From the NCBI GenBank assembly GCA_016712595.1, contig JADJQT010000001.1:2229501-2293500 (forward strand): DNA of 64,000 bases, written 5' to 3'. The notes under the pieces are model-generated. The model did not search any database. It was not told the origin of the DNA and worked only from the letters and a program-made list of their open reading frames with translations. Source of the stretch: Rhodospirillales bacterium. GTDB taxonomy: Bacteria; Pseudomonadota; Alphaproteobacteria; Rhodospirillales; Defluviicoccaceae. A program made the position numbers and the translations under genes. Positions 9,059 through 17,770 of the stretch are shown piece after piece; the first letter of the stretch is position 1, and every line of letters begins with the position of its first letter.

Positions 9059-10071
9059 TGACGACCATTCATGCACACATCGCCGGCTCGGGTTCCTATC
9101 TGCCCGAGCGGATCGTCGACAATGCCGAGTTGTCGCGCCAGCTAGAAACGACGGATGACTGGATCGTCGCGCGGACCGGCATTTGCCAGCGGCACATCGC
9201 CGCCGATGGCGAGGTGACCTCCGATCTGGCGACGCGCGCGGCGCAAAGGGCGCTCGCCGCCGCCCAGATCGATGCCCGCGAGGTTGATCTCGTCCTCGTC
9301 GCCACGTCCACGCCGGACGATACCTTTCCCGCAACGGCGACGCGGGTACAGGCAAAGCTGGGGATGACCAACGGCGCTGCGTTCGACGTCCAGGCCGTCT
9401 GTTCCGGGTTCATCTTTGCTCTTGCTACCGCCGACAACTTCATCCGCGCCGGTCAGGCGTCGACCGCATTGGTCATCGGTGCCGAGACCTATTCGCGCAT
9501 CCTTGACTGGAATGACCGAGGCACGTGCGTGCTTTTCGGTGACGGCGCCGGCGCAGTGGTTCTGCAGGCACGTGATCGGCGCAAGGACGGTAGCGAGGGC
9601 GACGGAGGCGGCGATACGGCGGCGAGTCGCCAGAGCGGGATCTTATCGACCCACCTGCATTCCGACGGCCGCTACCGCGACATCCTTTATGTCGACGGTG
9701 GTCCGTCCTCGACGCAGACCGTGGGTAAGCTGCGGATGTCGGGCAAGGAAGTCTTCCGCCATGCCGTCGCCAGTCTATGCGCCGTCGCTGAAGAGGCGCT
9801 CGCTGCCAACGGCCTCGGCATCGCCGATGTCGACTGGCTGGTGCCGCATCAGGCCAATATCCGTATCCTCGACGGCGTCGCCCGCAAGCTGGGGATGCCG
9901 CGCGAGCGGGTCATCGCCACCGTCGACATCCACGCCAATACCTCTGCGGCCTCCATTCCGCTCGCACTTGACGTGGCGATTCAAGATGGCCGCCTCAAAC
10001 GCGGCCACCTCGTCCTCATGGAGGCGATCGGTGGCGGCCTGACGTGGGGTGCCGTTCTCGCCCGCTGGTAA
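9058..10071 (+). CDS. fabH: 3-oxoacyl-ACP synthase III (FabH)
   Basis: Condenses acetyl-CoA with malonyl-ACP to begin fatty acid synthesis. 337 residues. The Cys-His-Asn triad is intact: C115 in AVCSGF, H264 in PHQAN and N294 in NTSAAS. A short acidic, Gly-rich insertion (about residues 178-193) lies in a surface loop just before the ILSTHLHSDG segment and is not typical. The ATG overlaps the plsX stop. Placed with plsX and ihfA as in most alphaproteobacteria. Confidence 0.96.
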   Translation: MTTIHAHIAGSGSYLPERIVDNAELSRQLETTDDWIVARTGICQRHIAADGEVTSDLATRAAQRALAAAQIDAREVDLVLVATSTPDDTFPATATRVQAKLGMTNGAAFDVQAVCSGFIFALATADNFIRAGQASTALVIGAETYSRILDWNDRGTCVLFGDGAGAVVLQARDRRKDGSEGDGGGDTAASRQSGILSTHLHSDGRYRDILYVDGGPSSTQTVGKLRMSGKEVFRHAVASLCAVAEEALAANGLGIADVDWLVPHQANIRILDGVARKLGMPRERVIATVDIHANTSAASIPLALDVAIQDGRLKRGHLVLMEAIGGGLTWGAVLARW

Positions 10072-10124
10072 GAGAGCGGTGCATCGGTAATCGCAACGTC
10101 ACCTGAGGCAAACCTCATATCTCA

Positions 10125-10153
10125 TTGAAAGAGACTGCATTCTACCGTATGAA
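10125..10153 (+). promoter_or_regulatory. Likely sigma-70 promoter of ihfA
   Basis: TTGAAA (10125-10130), 17-base spacer, TATGAA (10148-10153), 40 bases upstream of the ihfA start. A small hairpin (tgagg/cctca, 10104-10117) precedes it. Confidence 0.5.
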
Positions 10154-10193
10154 TTAAGCGCGCTCGCGACATAGGGCAGAGGCTTCATCGGCA

Positions 10194-10508
10194 ATGACCG
10201 GAAAAACGATTACCCGTGCCTATCTCAGCGAGGCGATCTATCAGGAAGTCGGACTCTCGCGCAACGAATCGGCGGATTTGCTTGAATCCGTTCTCTCGGA
10301 GATCACCAAGGCGCTGGCCGATGGCGATACGGTCAAGCTGTCCTCGTTCGGCAGCTTCTCCATCCGTCAGAAGGGCCGGCGGATCGGCCGCAATCCGAAG
10401 ACCGGCGAGGAGGTGCCCATCCTGCCGCGCCGGGTACTCGTCTTCCGGCCGTCACAGGTGCTGAAGTCGCGCATCAACGAGGGTCGACGGGACAGCATGG
10501 CGAGGTGA
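10194..10508 (+). CDS. ihfA: Integration host factor alpha subunit
   Basis: Nucleoid protein that bends DNA sharply as a heterodimer with IhfB. 104 residues. It has the HU/IHF fold with the conserved beta-arm FGSFSIRQKGRRIGRNPKTGEE and the Pro-containing tip motif. The alpha rather than beta assignment follows from the PILPRRVLVFRPS segment and from its place between fabH and a MerR gene. IHF commonly assists sigma-54 promoters such as the one proposed at 11965. Its stop overlaps the GTG of the MerR gene. Confidence 0.95.
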   Translation: MTGKTITRAYLSEAIYQEVGLSRNESADLLESVLSEITKALADGDTVKLSSFGSFSIRQKGRRIGRNPKTGEEVPILPRRVLVFRPSQVLKSRINEGRRDSMAR

Positions 10509-11020
10509 TCGTGGCCGCTGGCGCACCGGAGCCCGTTTCCGCCCGCGGCATCACCAAATCGCCGACGGCGTTTCGGACGATCGCTGAAGTCGCAAGCGAA
10601 CTGGATCTGCCGGCGCATGTCCTGCGCTTTTGGGAAAGCAAGTTTACCCAGATCAAGCCACTGAAACGCGGCGGCGGCCGGCGGTATTATCGCCCGGAAG
10701 ATGTCGTTCTGCTGCGCCGCATTCGCAGCCTGCTGTACACCGAAGGCTACACCATCAAGGGCGTCCAGCGGCTGCTGCGCGAAGGCGTCGGCAAATCCGT
10801 GACGGCGGAGAGTGCGGGCGAGCGTTTCGCTGCGGCGAAAGTGAGCGAATCGGCGGCGGACGTTGATGGACAAAGCGACGAGCCGGCGGATCAGCCGGCC
10901 GCCAGCGAGGCGGCGAGCGGGCGAGGCGCAGGCGACGATGCGTCCGGCAAACCCGATCTGCGCGCTTTGCTTCACGACCTCGAGGCTCTGCGCGCCTTGC
11001 TGCGCAGGGCGGGGACCTGA
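10505..11020 (+). CDS. MerR-family transcriptional regulator
   Basis: 171 residues with an N-terminal MerR winged helix (residues about 20-90: FRTIAEVASELDLPAHVLRFWE, then RRYYRPEDV) and a low-complexity Ala/Glu/Ser-rich middle, ending in a short leucine-rich helix. No Cys metal cluster is seen, so it is not a typical metal sensor. The GTG start overlaps the ihfA stop (GTGA); a second GTG two codons later is equally possible. This ihfA-merR pair is conserved across alphaproteobacteria, but the target of the regulator is unknown. Confidence 0.9.
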   Translation: MIVAAGAPEPVSARGITKSPTAFRTIAEVASELDLPAHVLRFWESKFTQIKPLKRGGGRRYYRPEDVVLLRRIRSLLYTEGYTIKGVQRLLREGVGKSVTAESAGERFAAAKVSESAADVDGQSDEPADQPAASEAASGRGAGDDASGKPDLRALLHDLEALRALLRRAGT

Positions 11021-11086
11021 GGCGCAGTCGCGCGACGGCAGGGCGAGGGTGCTTGCCTCCTGGAAAAAACGAGGGAACTCGCCGGA

Positions 11087-11341
11087 TCAGTGTTCCTGGT
11101 TGCAGCCACGCTGCTGGCAGCTCGTCGGGTCGCGCGACGTAATCGCGCAATCGGACAAAGCCGCATCAAGGGCCGCCGGTGCCATCGTATCGTTCGCAGC
11201 GTACAGCTGACCGTCACTGTCGGTGACGACGCACTGCCAGGGCGCGTACATGTACCCTGGCGAATAGGGTTCATCCGGTGAACAACCGGTGGCGATTAAA
11301 GCGAGCACAGCGCATCCCGCAGCCGCTCTCCAGCGCAACAT
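11087..11341 (-). CDS. Small Cys-containing lipoprotein, unknown function
   Basis: 84 residues. The signal peptide ends in lipobox ATGC (Cys20). The mature part is about 65 residues with four further cysteines (WQCVV, SDCAI, TSCQQ, GCNQ), which suggests two disulfides in the periplasm, and an aromatic PYSPGYMYAPW stretch. No family is recognised. It is convergent with the MerR gene and stands alone upstream of the tRNA. The lipobox and the Cys pattern make it a credible real gene despite its size. Confidence 0.6.
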   Translation of the reverse strand: MLRWRAAAGCAVLALIATGCSPDEPYSPGYMYAPWQCVVTDSDGQLYAANDTMAPAALDAALSDCAITSRDPTSCQQRGCNQEH

Positions 11342-11516
11342 CGTCCGTTTGCCCCCCTCATCCTCCCGCGGTTGCCGAGTGCGGCGGCGATCCGCCGATC
11401 GTAGGCATCAAGGCACAGTAGAGCGCCCGGTCGTAAGCGAAAACCGGAAATGTGCCAAAGCCGTGAGCCGCAGCCGGGGAATTTCGGCCTTACCCGTCGT
11501 CGGCACGCGGGTGCGG

Positions 11517-11546
11517 TTGCTTCGGCATCAAAACAGCCTGTATAGT
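11517..11546 (+). promoter_or_regulatory. Promoter of tRNA-Pro
   Basis: TTGCTT (11517-11522), 18-base spacer, TATAGT (11541-11546), about 11 bases before the tRNA 5' end. Confidence 0.6.
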
Positions 11547-11557
11547 CCCGGCCGTGG

Positions 11558-11634
11558 CGGAGCGTGGCGCAGCCTGGTAGCGCACTAGACTGGGGGTCTA
11601 GGGGTCGCCGGTTCGAGTCCGGCCGCTCCGACCA
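11558..11634 (+). tRNA. tRNA-Pro (anticodon GGG)
   Basis: 77 nt cloverleaf. The acceptor arms cggagcg (11558-11564) and cgctccg (11624-11630) pair fully. The D arm contains agcctggtagc. The anticodon stem ctaga/tctag encloses the loop ctggggg, giving anticodon GGG for codon CCC. The T arm carries ggttcgagtcc, and ACCA is encoded at the 3' end. Confidence 0.97.
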
Positions 11635-11964
11635 TGGGCGCCACAACGGCGTCGAGCGCCAAGCTGTTGGTGCCGCCTGATTTTCGGCATTCCGGGCGAG
11701 AGAAAGTCAGCGCGTGAACGGCGAAGTGCGCGCGCGTCGCCTTCACTGCACAAGTGCACGGCAATTGCCATATTCGCTATCACCGCCGCGATCGCCGGCG
11801 GGCAGGGGAGGCGGGGGCCTCCGCAGACGCGACACGCGACGGCGCGGCGTTGGTGGCAACGGTCCGCGCACGACGCTGGTCATCTTGCCGCCGCTATCAA
11901 TAGCCGCGGCACATCACCCGGCACGAGGGCTGATTTCCCGGCCAATCATCGGTCATGTGATATG
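11635..11964. other. Gene-free 330-base stretch upstream of the sigma-54 promoter
   Basis: No credible ORF. It contains a GCAC/GTGC-type inverted repeat (TGCAC-AA-GTGCA, 11747-11758) and a looser GCAC-N6-GGTC element near 11868-11880, both resembling NtrC half-sites (consensus GCAC-N7-GTGC) but with wrong spacing or imperfect arms. These may be enhancer elements for the promoter at 11965. Confidence 0.3.
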
Positions 11965-11981
11965 TTGGCACACGCATTGCT
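11965..11981 (+). promoter_or_regulatory. Sigma-54 (RpoN) -24/-12 promoter
   Basis: TTGGCAC-N5-TTGCT: GG at 11967-11968 and GC at 11979-11980 with exactly 10 bases between them, matching the consensus TTGGCACG-N4-TTGCW except for one base. Start of transcription is expected near 11992. There is no such match in front of the other genes of the window. A sigma-70 reading of the same bases would need a 14-base spacer. Confidence 0.75.
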
Positions 11982-11991
11982 TAATAATACG

Positions 11992-12113
11992 CGGCAACCA
12001 GGGTGTTCCCTACCCTCCGCCTGTTCATCCATCCCGGTGACGGGCCGCCGCGTTGCCCCCTCAGAGACCCGGAAAACTCAGAGGGTCCGCGATTATCGCG
12101 GACCCTCTTTTTT
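11992..12113 (+). ncRNA. Candidate sigma-54-dependent small RNA
   Basis: About 120 nt between the predicted sigma-54 start and a strong intrinsic terminator, with no coding frame. Visible structure: GGCAAC near the 5' end (11993-11998) can pair with GTTGCC (12052-12057), closing a domain that contains a CCCG-GTGA-CGGG hairpin with a GNRA loop. A CCCUCC stretch, complementary to Shine-Dalgarno sequences, lies in the first third. The terminator hairpin ends in U6, a good Hfq site, and hfq is encoded in this window. No known family is recognised. The alternative is an attenuated leader of cutA, which begins 58 bases after the terminator. Confidence 0.55.
12080..12113 (+). terminator. Strong intrinsic terminator
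   Basis: Perfect 13-bp stem (12080-12092 with 12096-12108), 3-base loop tta, then a run of six T (12108-12113). Confidence 0.9.
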
Positions 12114-12171
12114 CGTGCGCGCCGCCAGCCCAGCTATGCCGGGCAGCAGGGGTGGCAAGGATGGTGCGGGG

Positions 12172-12501
12172 ATGACGGCGATGCTCGTTTACGTCACCGT
12201 GGGAACGCGCAAAGAGGCACTCGCCATCGGCCGCACCCTCGTCGAAGAGCGACTGTCCCCGAGCGCTAACGTACTGGACGGCGTGCACTCCATCTATTGG
12301 TGGCAGGGTAAGCTGAACGAAGGTGACGAAGCGGTGCTGATTCTCAAGTCCACCCGTGAGCGCCTGCCGATGGTGATTGCCCGGGCGGTCGAGCTGCATT
12401 CCTACGATTGCCCGTGCGTCGTCGCGCTACCGATCGCCGACGGCAACCCCGATTACCTCGCGTGGATCGCCGCGGAGACGAGCGGGGCGGCGCGCGGCTA
12501 G
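12172..12501 (+). CDS. cutA: Divalent-cation tolerance protein CutA
   Basis: 109 residues, a trimeric ferredoxin-like protein with a PII-like fold linked to copper tolerance. The family motifs are present: YVTVGTRKEALAIGRTLVEERL at the N-terminus, then the INYWW-type core (SIYWWQGKLNEGDEAVLILKS) and the ending VVALPIADGNPDYLAWI. The ATG at 12172 follows a GGGG stretch and gives the normal family start; upstream in-frame extension runs into the terminator. CutA shares its fold with PII, which fits loosely with the nitrogen-regulation genes close by, but no functional link is shown. Confidence 0.93.
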   Translation: MTAMLVYVTVGTRKEALAIGRTLVEERLSPSANVLDGVHSIYWWQGKLNEGDEAVLILKSTRERLPMVIARAVELHSYDCPCVVALPIADGNPDYLAWIAAETSGAARG

Positions 12502-12562
12502 CACCCCGTCGCGCCGCCTGCTATGGTTCCCTGGGATTGGGCGACAGAGGGGGGACACGGTC

Positions 12563-12718
12563 GTGAGCCTTATCCGGGTTAATACAGCCGCCGACGGCAC
12601 GCAGGCCTATGCCGACCTGAGCGACAATGGCGTTGTCGACGCGGGTGATCTGGCGATCAAAGTTACCCTTACGTACGCTTCCAATCATCCAAGCGCGGAC
12701 GATTTCATCTTTGCCTGA
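12563..12718 (+). CDS. 51-residue ORF resembling the tail of RTX/serralysin-type proteins
   Basis: Starts with GTG after a strong AGAGGGGGG ribosome site. The sequence has the pattern Ala-Asp-Leu-(S)Asp-Asn-Gly-x-x-Asp-x-x-Asp-Leu ... ending DDFIFA, which resembles the very C-terminal piece of RTX calcium-binding proteins (there usually DTDGDG-V-D then ADFIL). It is far too short for a full protein, so it may be the remnant of a decayed gene or a free-standing small protein. Function unknown. Confidence 0.4.
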   Translation: MSLIRVNTAADGTQAYADLSDNGVVDAGDLAIKVTLTYASNHPSADDFIFA

Positions 12719-12762
12719 GCGGCCCGCGGATCTTGATCAGTACGTGGCCTGAGGGGAGAGCC

Positions 12763-13941
12763 TCAGTCGGCGCGCGGCAGGCGCACGCTGGCGCTGGCCT
12801 GGGCGGCGATGCCTTCTCGGCGGCCGGTGAAGCCGAGTTCCTCGGTCGTCGTCGCCTTCACGCTCACTCGCGTCGTTGGGATGGCGAGAATCTCGGCGAT
12901 GCGCGCCCGCATCGCCTCGCGGTGTGGGCCGACCTTGGGACGCTCGCAGATCAAGGTGACGTCGACGTTGACGATCGCACCGCTTGCCGCCGCGATCAGT
13001 TCGGCGGCAAGGCGGAGAAACACCTCGGACGGCGCGCCGCGCCAGCGCGGCTCGCTCGGTGGGAAGTGGCTGCCGATATCGCCGGCGGCGATGGTGCCGA
13101 GCAGTGCATCGGTGAGCGCGTGCAGGCCGACGTCGGCGTCCGAGTGGCCGAGCAGGCCGTGGCTGTGCGGCACCGTCACGCCGCACAGCATGACCGCGTC
13201 GCCGTCACCGAAGCGGTGCACGTCAAACCCCGAGGCGGTGCGGGTCTCGAAGGTGCTCTCGATCAGGCGCGCGCCGCGCTGCAAATCTTCTTCGGTCGTC
13301 ACCTTGAGATTGTCCTCGTGTCCAGGGACCATGACGATTCTGAGGCCGGCATGTTCGCCCACCGCGGCGTCGTCGGTCAGTGCCAGGCCGGCGCAGCGCC
13401 GGTGCGCGGCGAGCAACGCCGGGAAGCGAAAGCCCTGGGGGGTTTGCGCGCGCCACAGCCCGGCGCGCTCGACGGTGCCGCCGATGCGCACCGCCCCGCC
13501 GTCACCATCGCCATCACCGGCGCGCTTGAGCGTATCGATCACCGGCAGGGCCGGAATGGCACCGTCGAAGTCGTCGAGCGCGTCGATCACCCGGCCGATC
13601 GTCGCGGCGTCGACGAACGCCCGCGCCGCGTCGTGAATGAGCACGCGCGCCGGCGATACCGCGGCGAAACTCTCCAGTCCGAGGCGGACCGAATCCTGAC
13701 GAGTGGCGCCGCCGGTGACCGGCGGCAGCAGCGCAAGATCCGCGACCGCGTCGGCGTATGCGTGCGCATCGTCGGCATGGATGACCACCCGCACGGCGTC
13801 GATGCGCGGATGGTCGAGAAACGGCATTGCGGCACGGCGCAGGATGGGCACGCCGGCGAGACGGCGGTATTGCTTGGGCATTCCCGGCCCGAGGCGGCTG
13901 CCGCGGCCGGCGGCGACGATGAGAGCGACACTGGCCGACAT
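12763..13941 (-). CDS. ispDF: Bifunctional IspD-IspF (MEP pathway)
   Basis: Fusion of 2-C-methyl-D-erythritol 4-phosphate cytidylyltransferase (residues about 1-225) and 2C-methyl-D-erythritol 2,4-cyclodiphosphate synthase (about 235-392). The ATG at 13941 follows GAGG and opens with the nucleotidyl-binding loop VALIVAAGRGSRLG. Later come IHDAAR and the TPQGFR segment of IspD. The IspF part starts at SGFDVHRFGDGD (zinc ligands Asp and His), with HSDADVGLHALTDALLG and ATTTEELGFTGR. Such fusions are frequent in alphaproteobacteria. It is transcribed away from the CcsA-like gene, the starts being 168 bases apart. Confidence 0.96.
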   Translation of the reverse strand: MSASVALIVAAGRGSRLGPGMPKQYRRLAGVPILRRAAMPFLDHPRIDAVRVVIHADDAHAYADAVADLALLPPVTGGATRQDSVRLGLESFAAVSPARVLIHDAARAFVDAATIGRVIDALDDFDGAIPALPVIDTLKRAGDGDGDGGAVRIGGTVERAGLWRAQTPQGFRFPALLAAHRRCAGLALTDDAAVGEHAGLRIVMVPGHEDNLKVTTEEDLQRGARLIESTFETRTASGFDVHRFGDGDAVMLCGVTVPHSHGLLGHSDADVGLHALTDALLGTIAAGDIGSHFPPSEPRWRGAPSEVFLRLAAELIAAASGAIVNVDVTLICERPKVGPHREAMRARIAEILAIPTTRVSVKATTTEELGFTGRREGIAAQASASVRLPRAD

Positions 13942-14109
13942 CGGACCTCTTCTCGTTGATCTATCGCGCTGAAGATTGGGGTTGGCGGGGCGCGGCACGC
14001 GGATAAGCCGACGCTAAAGGCATCGAGACGCCTTGCCAAGCACGTGGTGCAAGGAGATGCTGCCAGCGGGCCGCCGCAACGACGCCGGCGGCGGCGAGGG
14101 CATACCGTC

Positions 14110-14901
14110 ATGTGGCTGAGTTTCGTTGCGCTTTCGTCGATCGTTCCCGCCGTTGCCCAGGGGTTCCGTGGCCGGGCCGAGCGCGATGCCGTCTTTTGGG
14201 CGTCCTTTGCCGTCGGGATTGCCGGCCCGGTGTTGTGGGTGCTGGTGCACAGTTCCACCGCTTGGCAGACCGGGCTCGCGGCGACGCTTTGGGTGACCAT
14301 CGCCGCAACGATGACGCTCTATGCGGTCGTGGCCGCGACGTTTCGTCAGGCGTGGCGGCTGGCGCCGCTGCTCGCCGGCTACATGCTGCTGCTGGGGCTT
14401 GGCGCCGTCGTCTGGCACAACGCCGGCGGCGGTCCGATGCAGGCGGGGGCGGACGCGCGTGCCTGGGTCGATATCCATATCGCCACCGCGGTCGTCACCT
14501 ATGGGCTGGTTACGATCGCCGCCGTCGCCGCCTTCGCCGCGTTCCTCCAGGAGCGCACGCTCAAGCGCAAGCGCTCGACGGTCGTCAGCCGCTCGTTGCC
14601 GTCGATCGCTGACTGCGATTCGCTGCAATTCACCTTGCTGCAATACGGCGAGGCGGTGCTGGCGATGGGCTTGGCCACCGGCATGGGGCTTCTCTACCGG
14701 GAGAGCGGCGAAATTCTCTTGTTCAACCATAAGATCGTTCTGACCGTCGCCGCGTTCGTCGTCATCGGCGCCCTGCTGATCGCCCACCGCTGGGCGGGCA
14801 TCCGCGGCAAGCGCGCGGCACGCCTGATCCTGCTCGGCTATCTTCTCCTCACCTTGGGCTATCCAGGGGTGAAATTCGTCACCGACGTCTTGCTTGCCTA
14901 G
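14110..14901 (+). CDS. CcsA/HemX-like cytochrome c assembly membrane protein
   Basis: 263 residues, about eight predicted helices. The ATG at 14110 follows GAGGG at good spacing. The family is the CcsA/CcmC-type heme-handling protein group (YpjD/HemX branch): conserved His in VDIHIATAVVTYG, then the SLQFTLLQYGEAVLAMG helix and LFNHKIVLTVAAF, close to the pattern of the cytochrome c assembly domain. The classical WxWD tryptophan-rich loop is not obvious, so a direct role in cytochrome c ligation is uncertain. It lies between ispDF and ntrB, where related genomes often carry dusB. Confidence 0.8.
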   Translation: MWLSFVALSSIVPAVAQGFRGRAERDAVFWASFAVGIAGPVLWVLVHSSTAWQTGLAATLWVTIAATMTLYAVVAATFRQAWRLAPLLAGYMLLLGLGAVVWHNAGGGPMQAGADARAWVDIHIATAVVTYGLVTIAAVAAFAAFLQERTLKRKRSTVVSRSLPSIADCDSLQFTLLQYGEAVLAMGLATGMGLLYRESGEILLFNHKIVLTVAAFVVIGALLIAHRWAGIRGKRAARLILLGYLLLTLGYPGVKFVTDVLLA

Positions 14902-15212
14902 CCGGTTTTGGCGCCGATCTGCTCGGCGCCCGCCGCATGCCTGATGCGAAGGCATTAGGGGTTGATTTGCTGGAATACTGCCTATCTAATGGGCACAACA
15001 ACGTCGGCGAATGCTCGGCAACTGTTCGCACACTGTCTCGACGATTTCGTGGTTTCCGCGCTCGCGCAGCGCACCGCCCTGGCGGCGGGCGTCGCCGTGT
15101 CGAAATGACGATGCGAGGATCGCGGCGGACAGCCAATCGCCATCGACGAAGGGCATCGGGTCAAATTGCCGCGCGTCGATGCGCGTTGCCGAGTAGCATT
15201 GGAAAAAAATAG
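14902..15212. other. 311-base gap before ntrB
   Basis: Holds a perfect stem-loop just after the CcsA-like stop (GGCGCCGA 14910-14917, TCGGCGCC 14923-14930, no T tail). It also holds a 39-codon ATG frame (14989-15108) with ordinary-looking composition but no recognisable family or good ribosome site. Otherwise nothing. This is the place where dusB usually precedes ntrB in related genomes. Confidence 0.5.
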
Positions 15213-16327
15213 ATGATCAACAAGGGAGTGTTCAAACTGCGCAAGCCACCGCGCCGACCTGATATTGATCCCGATCTGATCTTGAATGTCATGGCCTCGG
15301 TCGTGGTCTGCGTCGATGCGGACGTCAGAATCATTTACGTCAACAACGCGGGCGAACAGTTTTTCCAAAACAGTGCCGGCAATCTGCGCGGCCAGCGCCT
15401 TGATCAGCTGATCCCGGCGGATAGCCCGCTGTTTTCGCTGATCAGTCAGTGCGCCGCCGGCAGCTCGGTCGTCGAGTATCAGGTCACGCTGGCCAGTCCC
15501 AGGATCGGCCATCACGTCGTCAACGTGCAGGCCTCGGCCCTCCCCGAACTCGATGCCGTCGTCGTCTCGATGCAGGAGCGCTCGCTTGCAGCCAAGATCG
15601 ACCGTCAGTTGACCCACCGTGGCGCCGCCCGTTCGGTCGGCGCCATGGCGGCGATGCTGGCGCACGAGGTCAAGAACCCGCTGGCCGGTATTCGCGGCGC
15701 GGCGCAACTGCTCGAGCAAAGCGTGCGTCAGGAAGATCTGTCGCTCACCCGCCTGATCCGCGATGAGACCGACCGGGTCTGCAGTCTCGTCGATCGGATG
15801 GAGGTCTTTTCGACTGGTGCGCCGCTGCAGCGCGAGGCGGTGAACATTCACGAAGTGCTCGTGCGCGTTCGCACGCTTGCGGAAAACAGTTTCGGCCAAC
15901 ATCTGCGTTTCGTCGAGGGCTTCGATCCCTCCCTTCCGGCGGTGCATGGCAACCACGATCAACTCGTGCAGGTGTTCTTGAATCTGATTAAGAACGCCGC
16001 CGAGGCGGCCCCATACGACGGTGGCGAAGTGACGATCACCACCGCCTATTGGCACGGTGTTCGCTTTGCCGTGGCCGGGGCCTACGCGCGAATGCATCTG
16101 CCGCTGATGGTTTCCATCCAGGACAATGGAGAGGGAATCGAGGAAGACCTGAAGCCGCACCTGTTCGAGCCGTTCGTGACCTCCAAGCCGAAAGGCAGCG
16201 GCCTGGGCCTGGCGATGGTCGCCAAGATTATCGGCGATCACGGAGGTGTGATCGAGTTCGAGAGTGAGCCCAAGCGGACGGTGTTCCGTGTGATGCTTCC
16301 CATGTATTCGCCCGCGGAGGATGCCTC

Positions 16328-16331
<4 letters not shown>
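15213..16331 (+). CDS. ntrB: Nitrogen regulation sensor kinase NtrB (GlnL)
   Basis: Cytosolic two-component kinase/phosphatase controlled by PII; phosphorylates NtrC when nitrogen is limiting. 372 residues: PAS domain (about 22-125), DHp helix with phosphoacceptor H151 in MLAHEVKNPLAGIRGAAQLLE, then the ATPase domain with N box (NLIKNAAEAA), G1 (DNGEGI), F box and G2 (KGSGLGLAM). The ATG is preceded only by an A-rich GGAAAAAAA, so initiation may be weak. It overlaps ntrC by 4 bases (GTGA). Confidence 0.96.

Positions 16332-17766
<1,435 letters not shown>

Positions 17767-17770
<4 letters not shown>

Noticed and set aside
11992..12113. SRP RNA or 6S RNA
   Set aside because: The conserved SRP loop (GGUCAGGUCCGGAAGG-like) is not present and the length and fold do not fit 6S RNA.
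14989..15108. 39-codon ATG frame upstream of ntrB
   Set aside because: No ribosome site, no recognised family, and the sequence offers no clear similarity to dusB; left only as part of the gap description.
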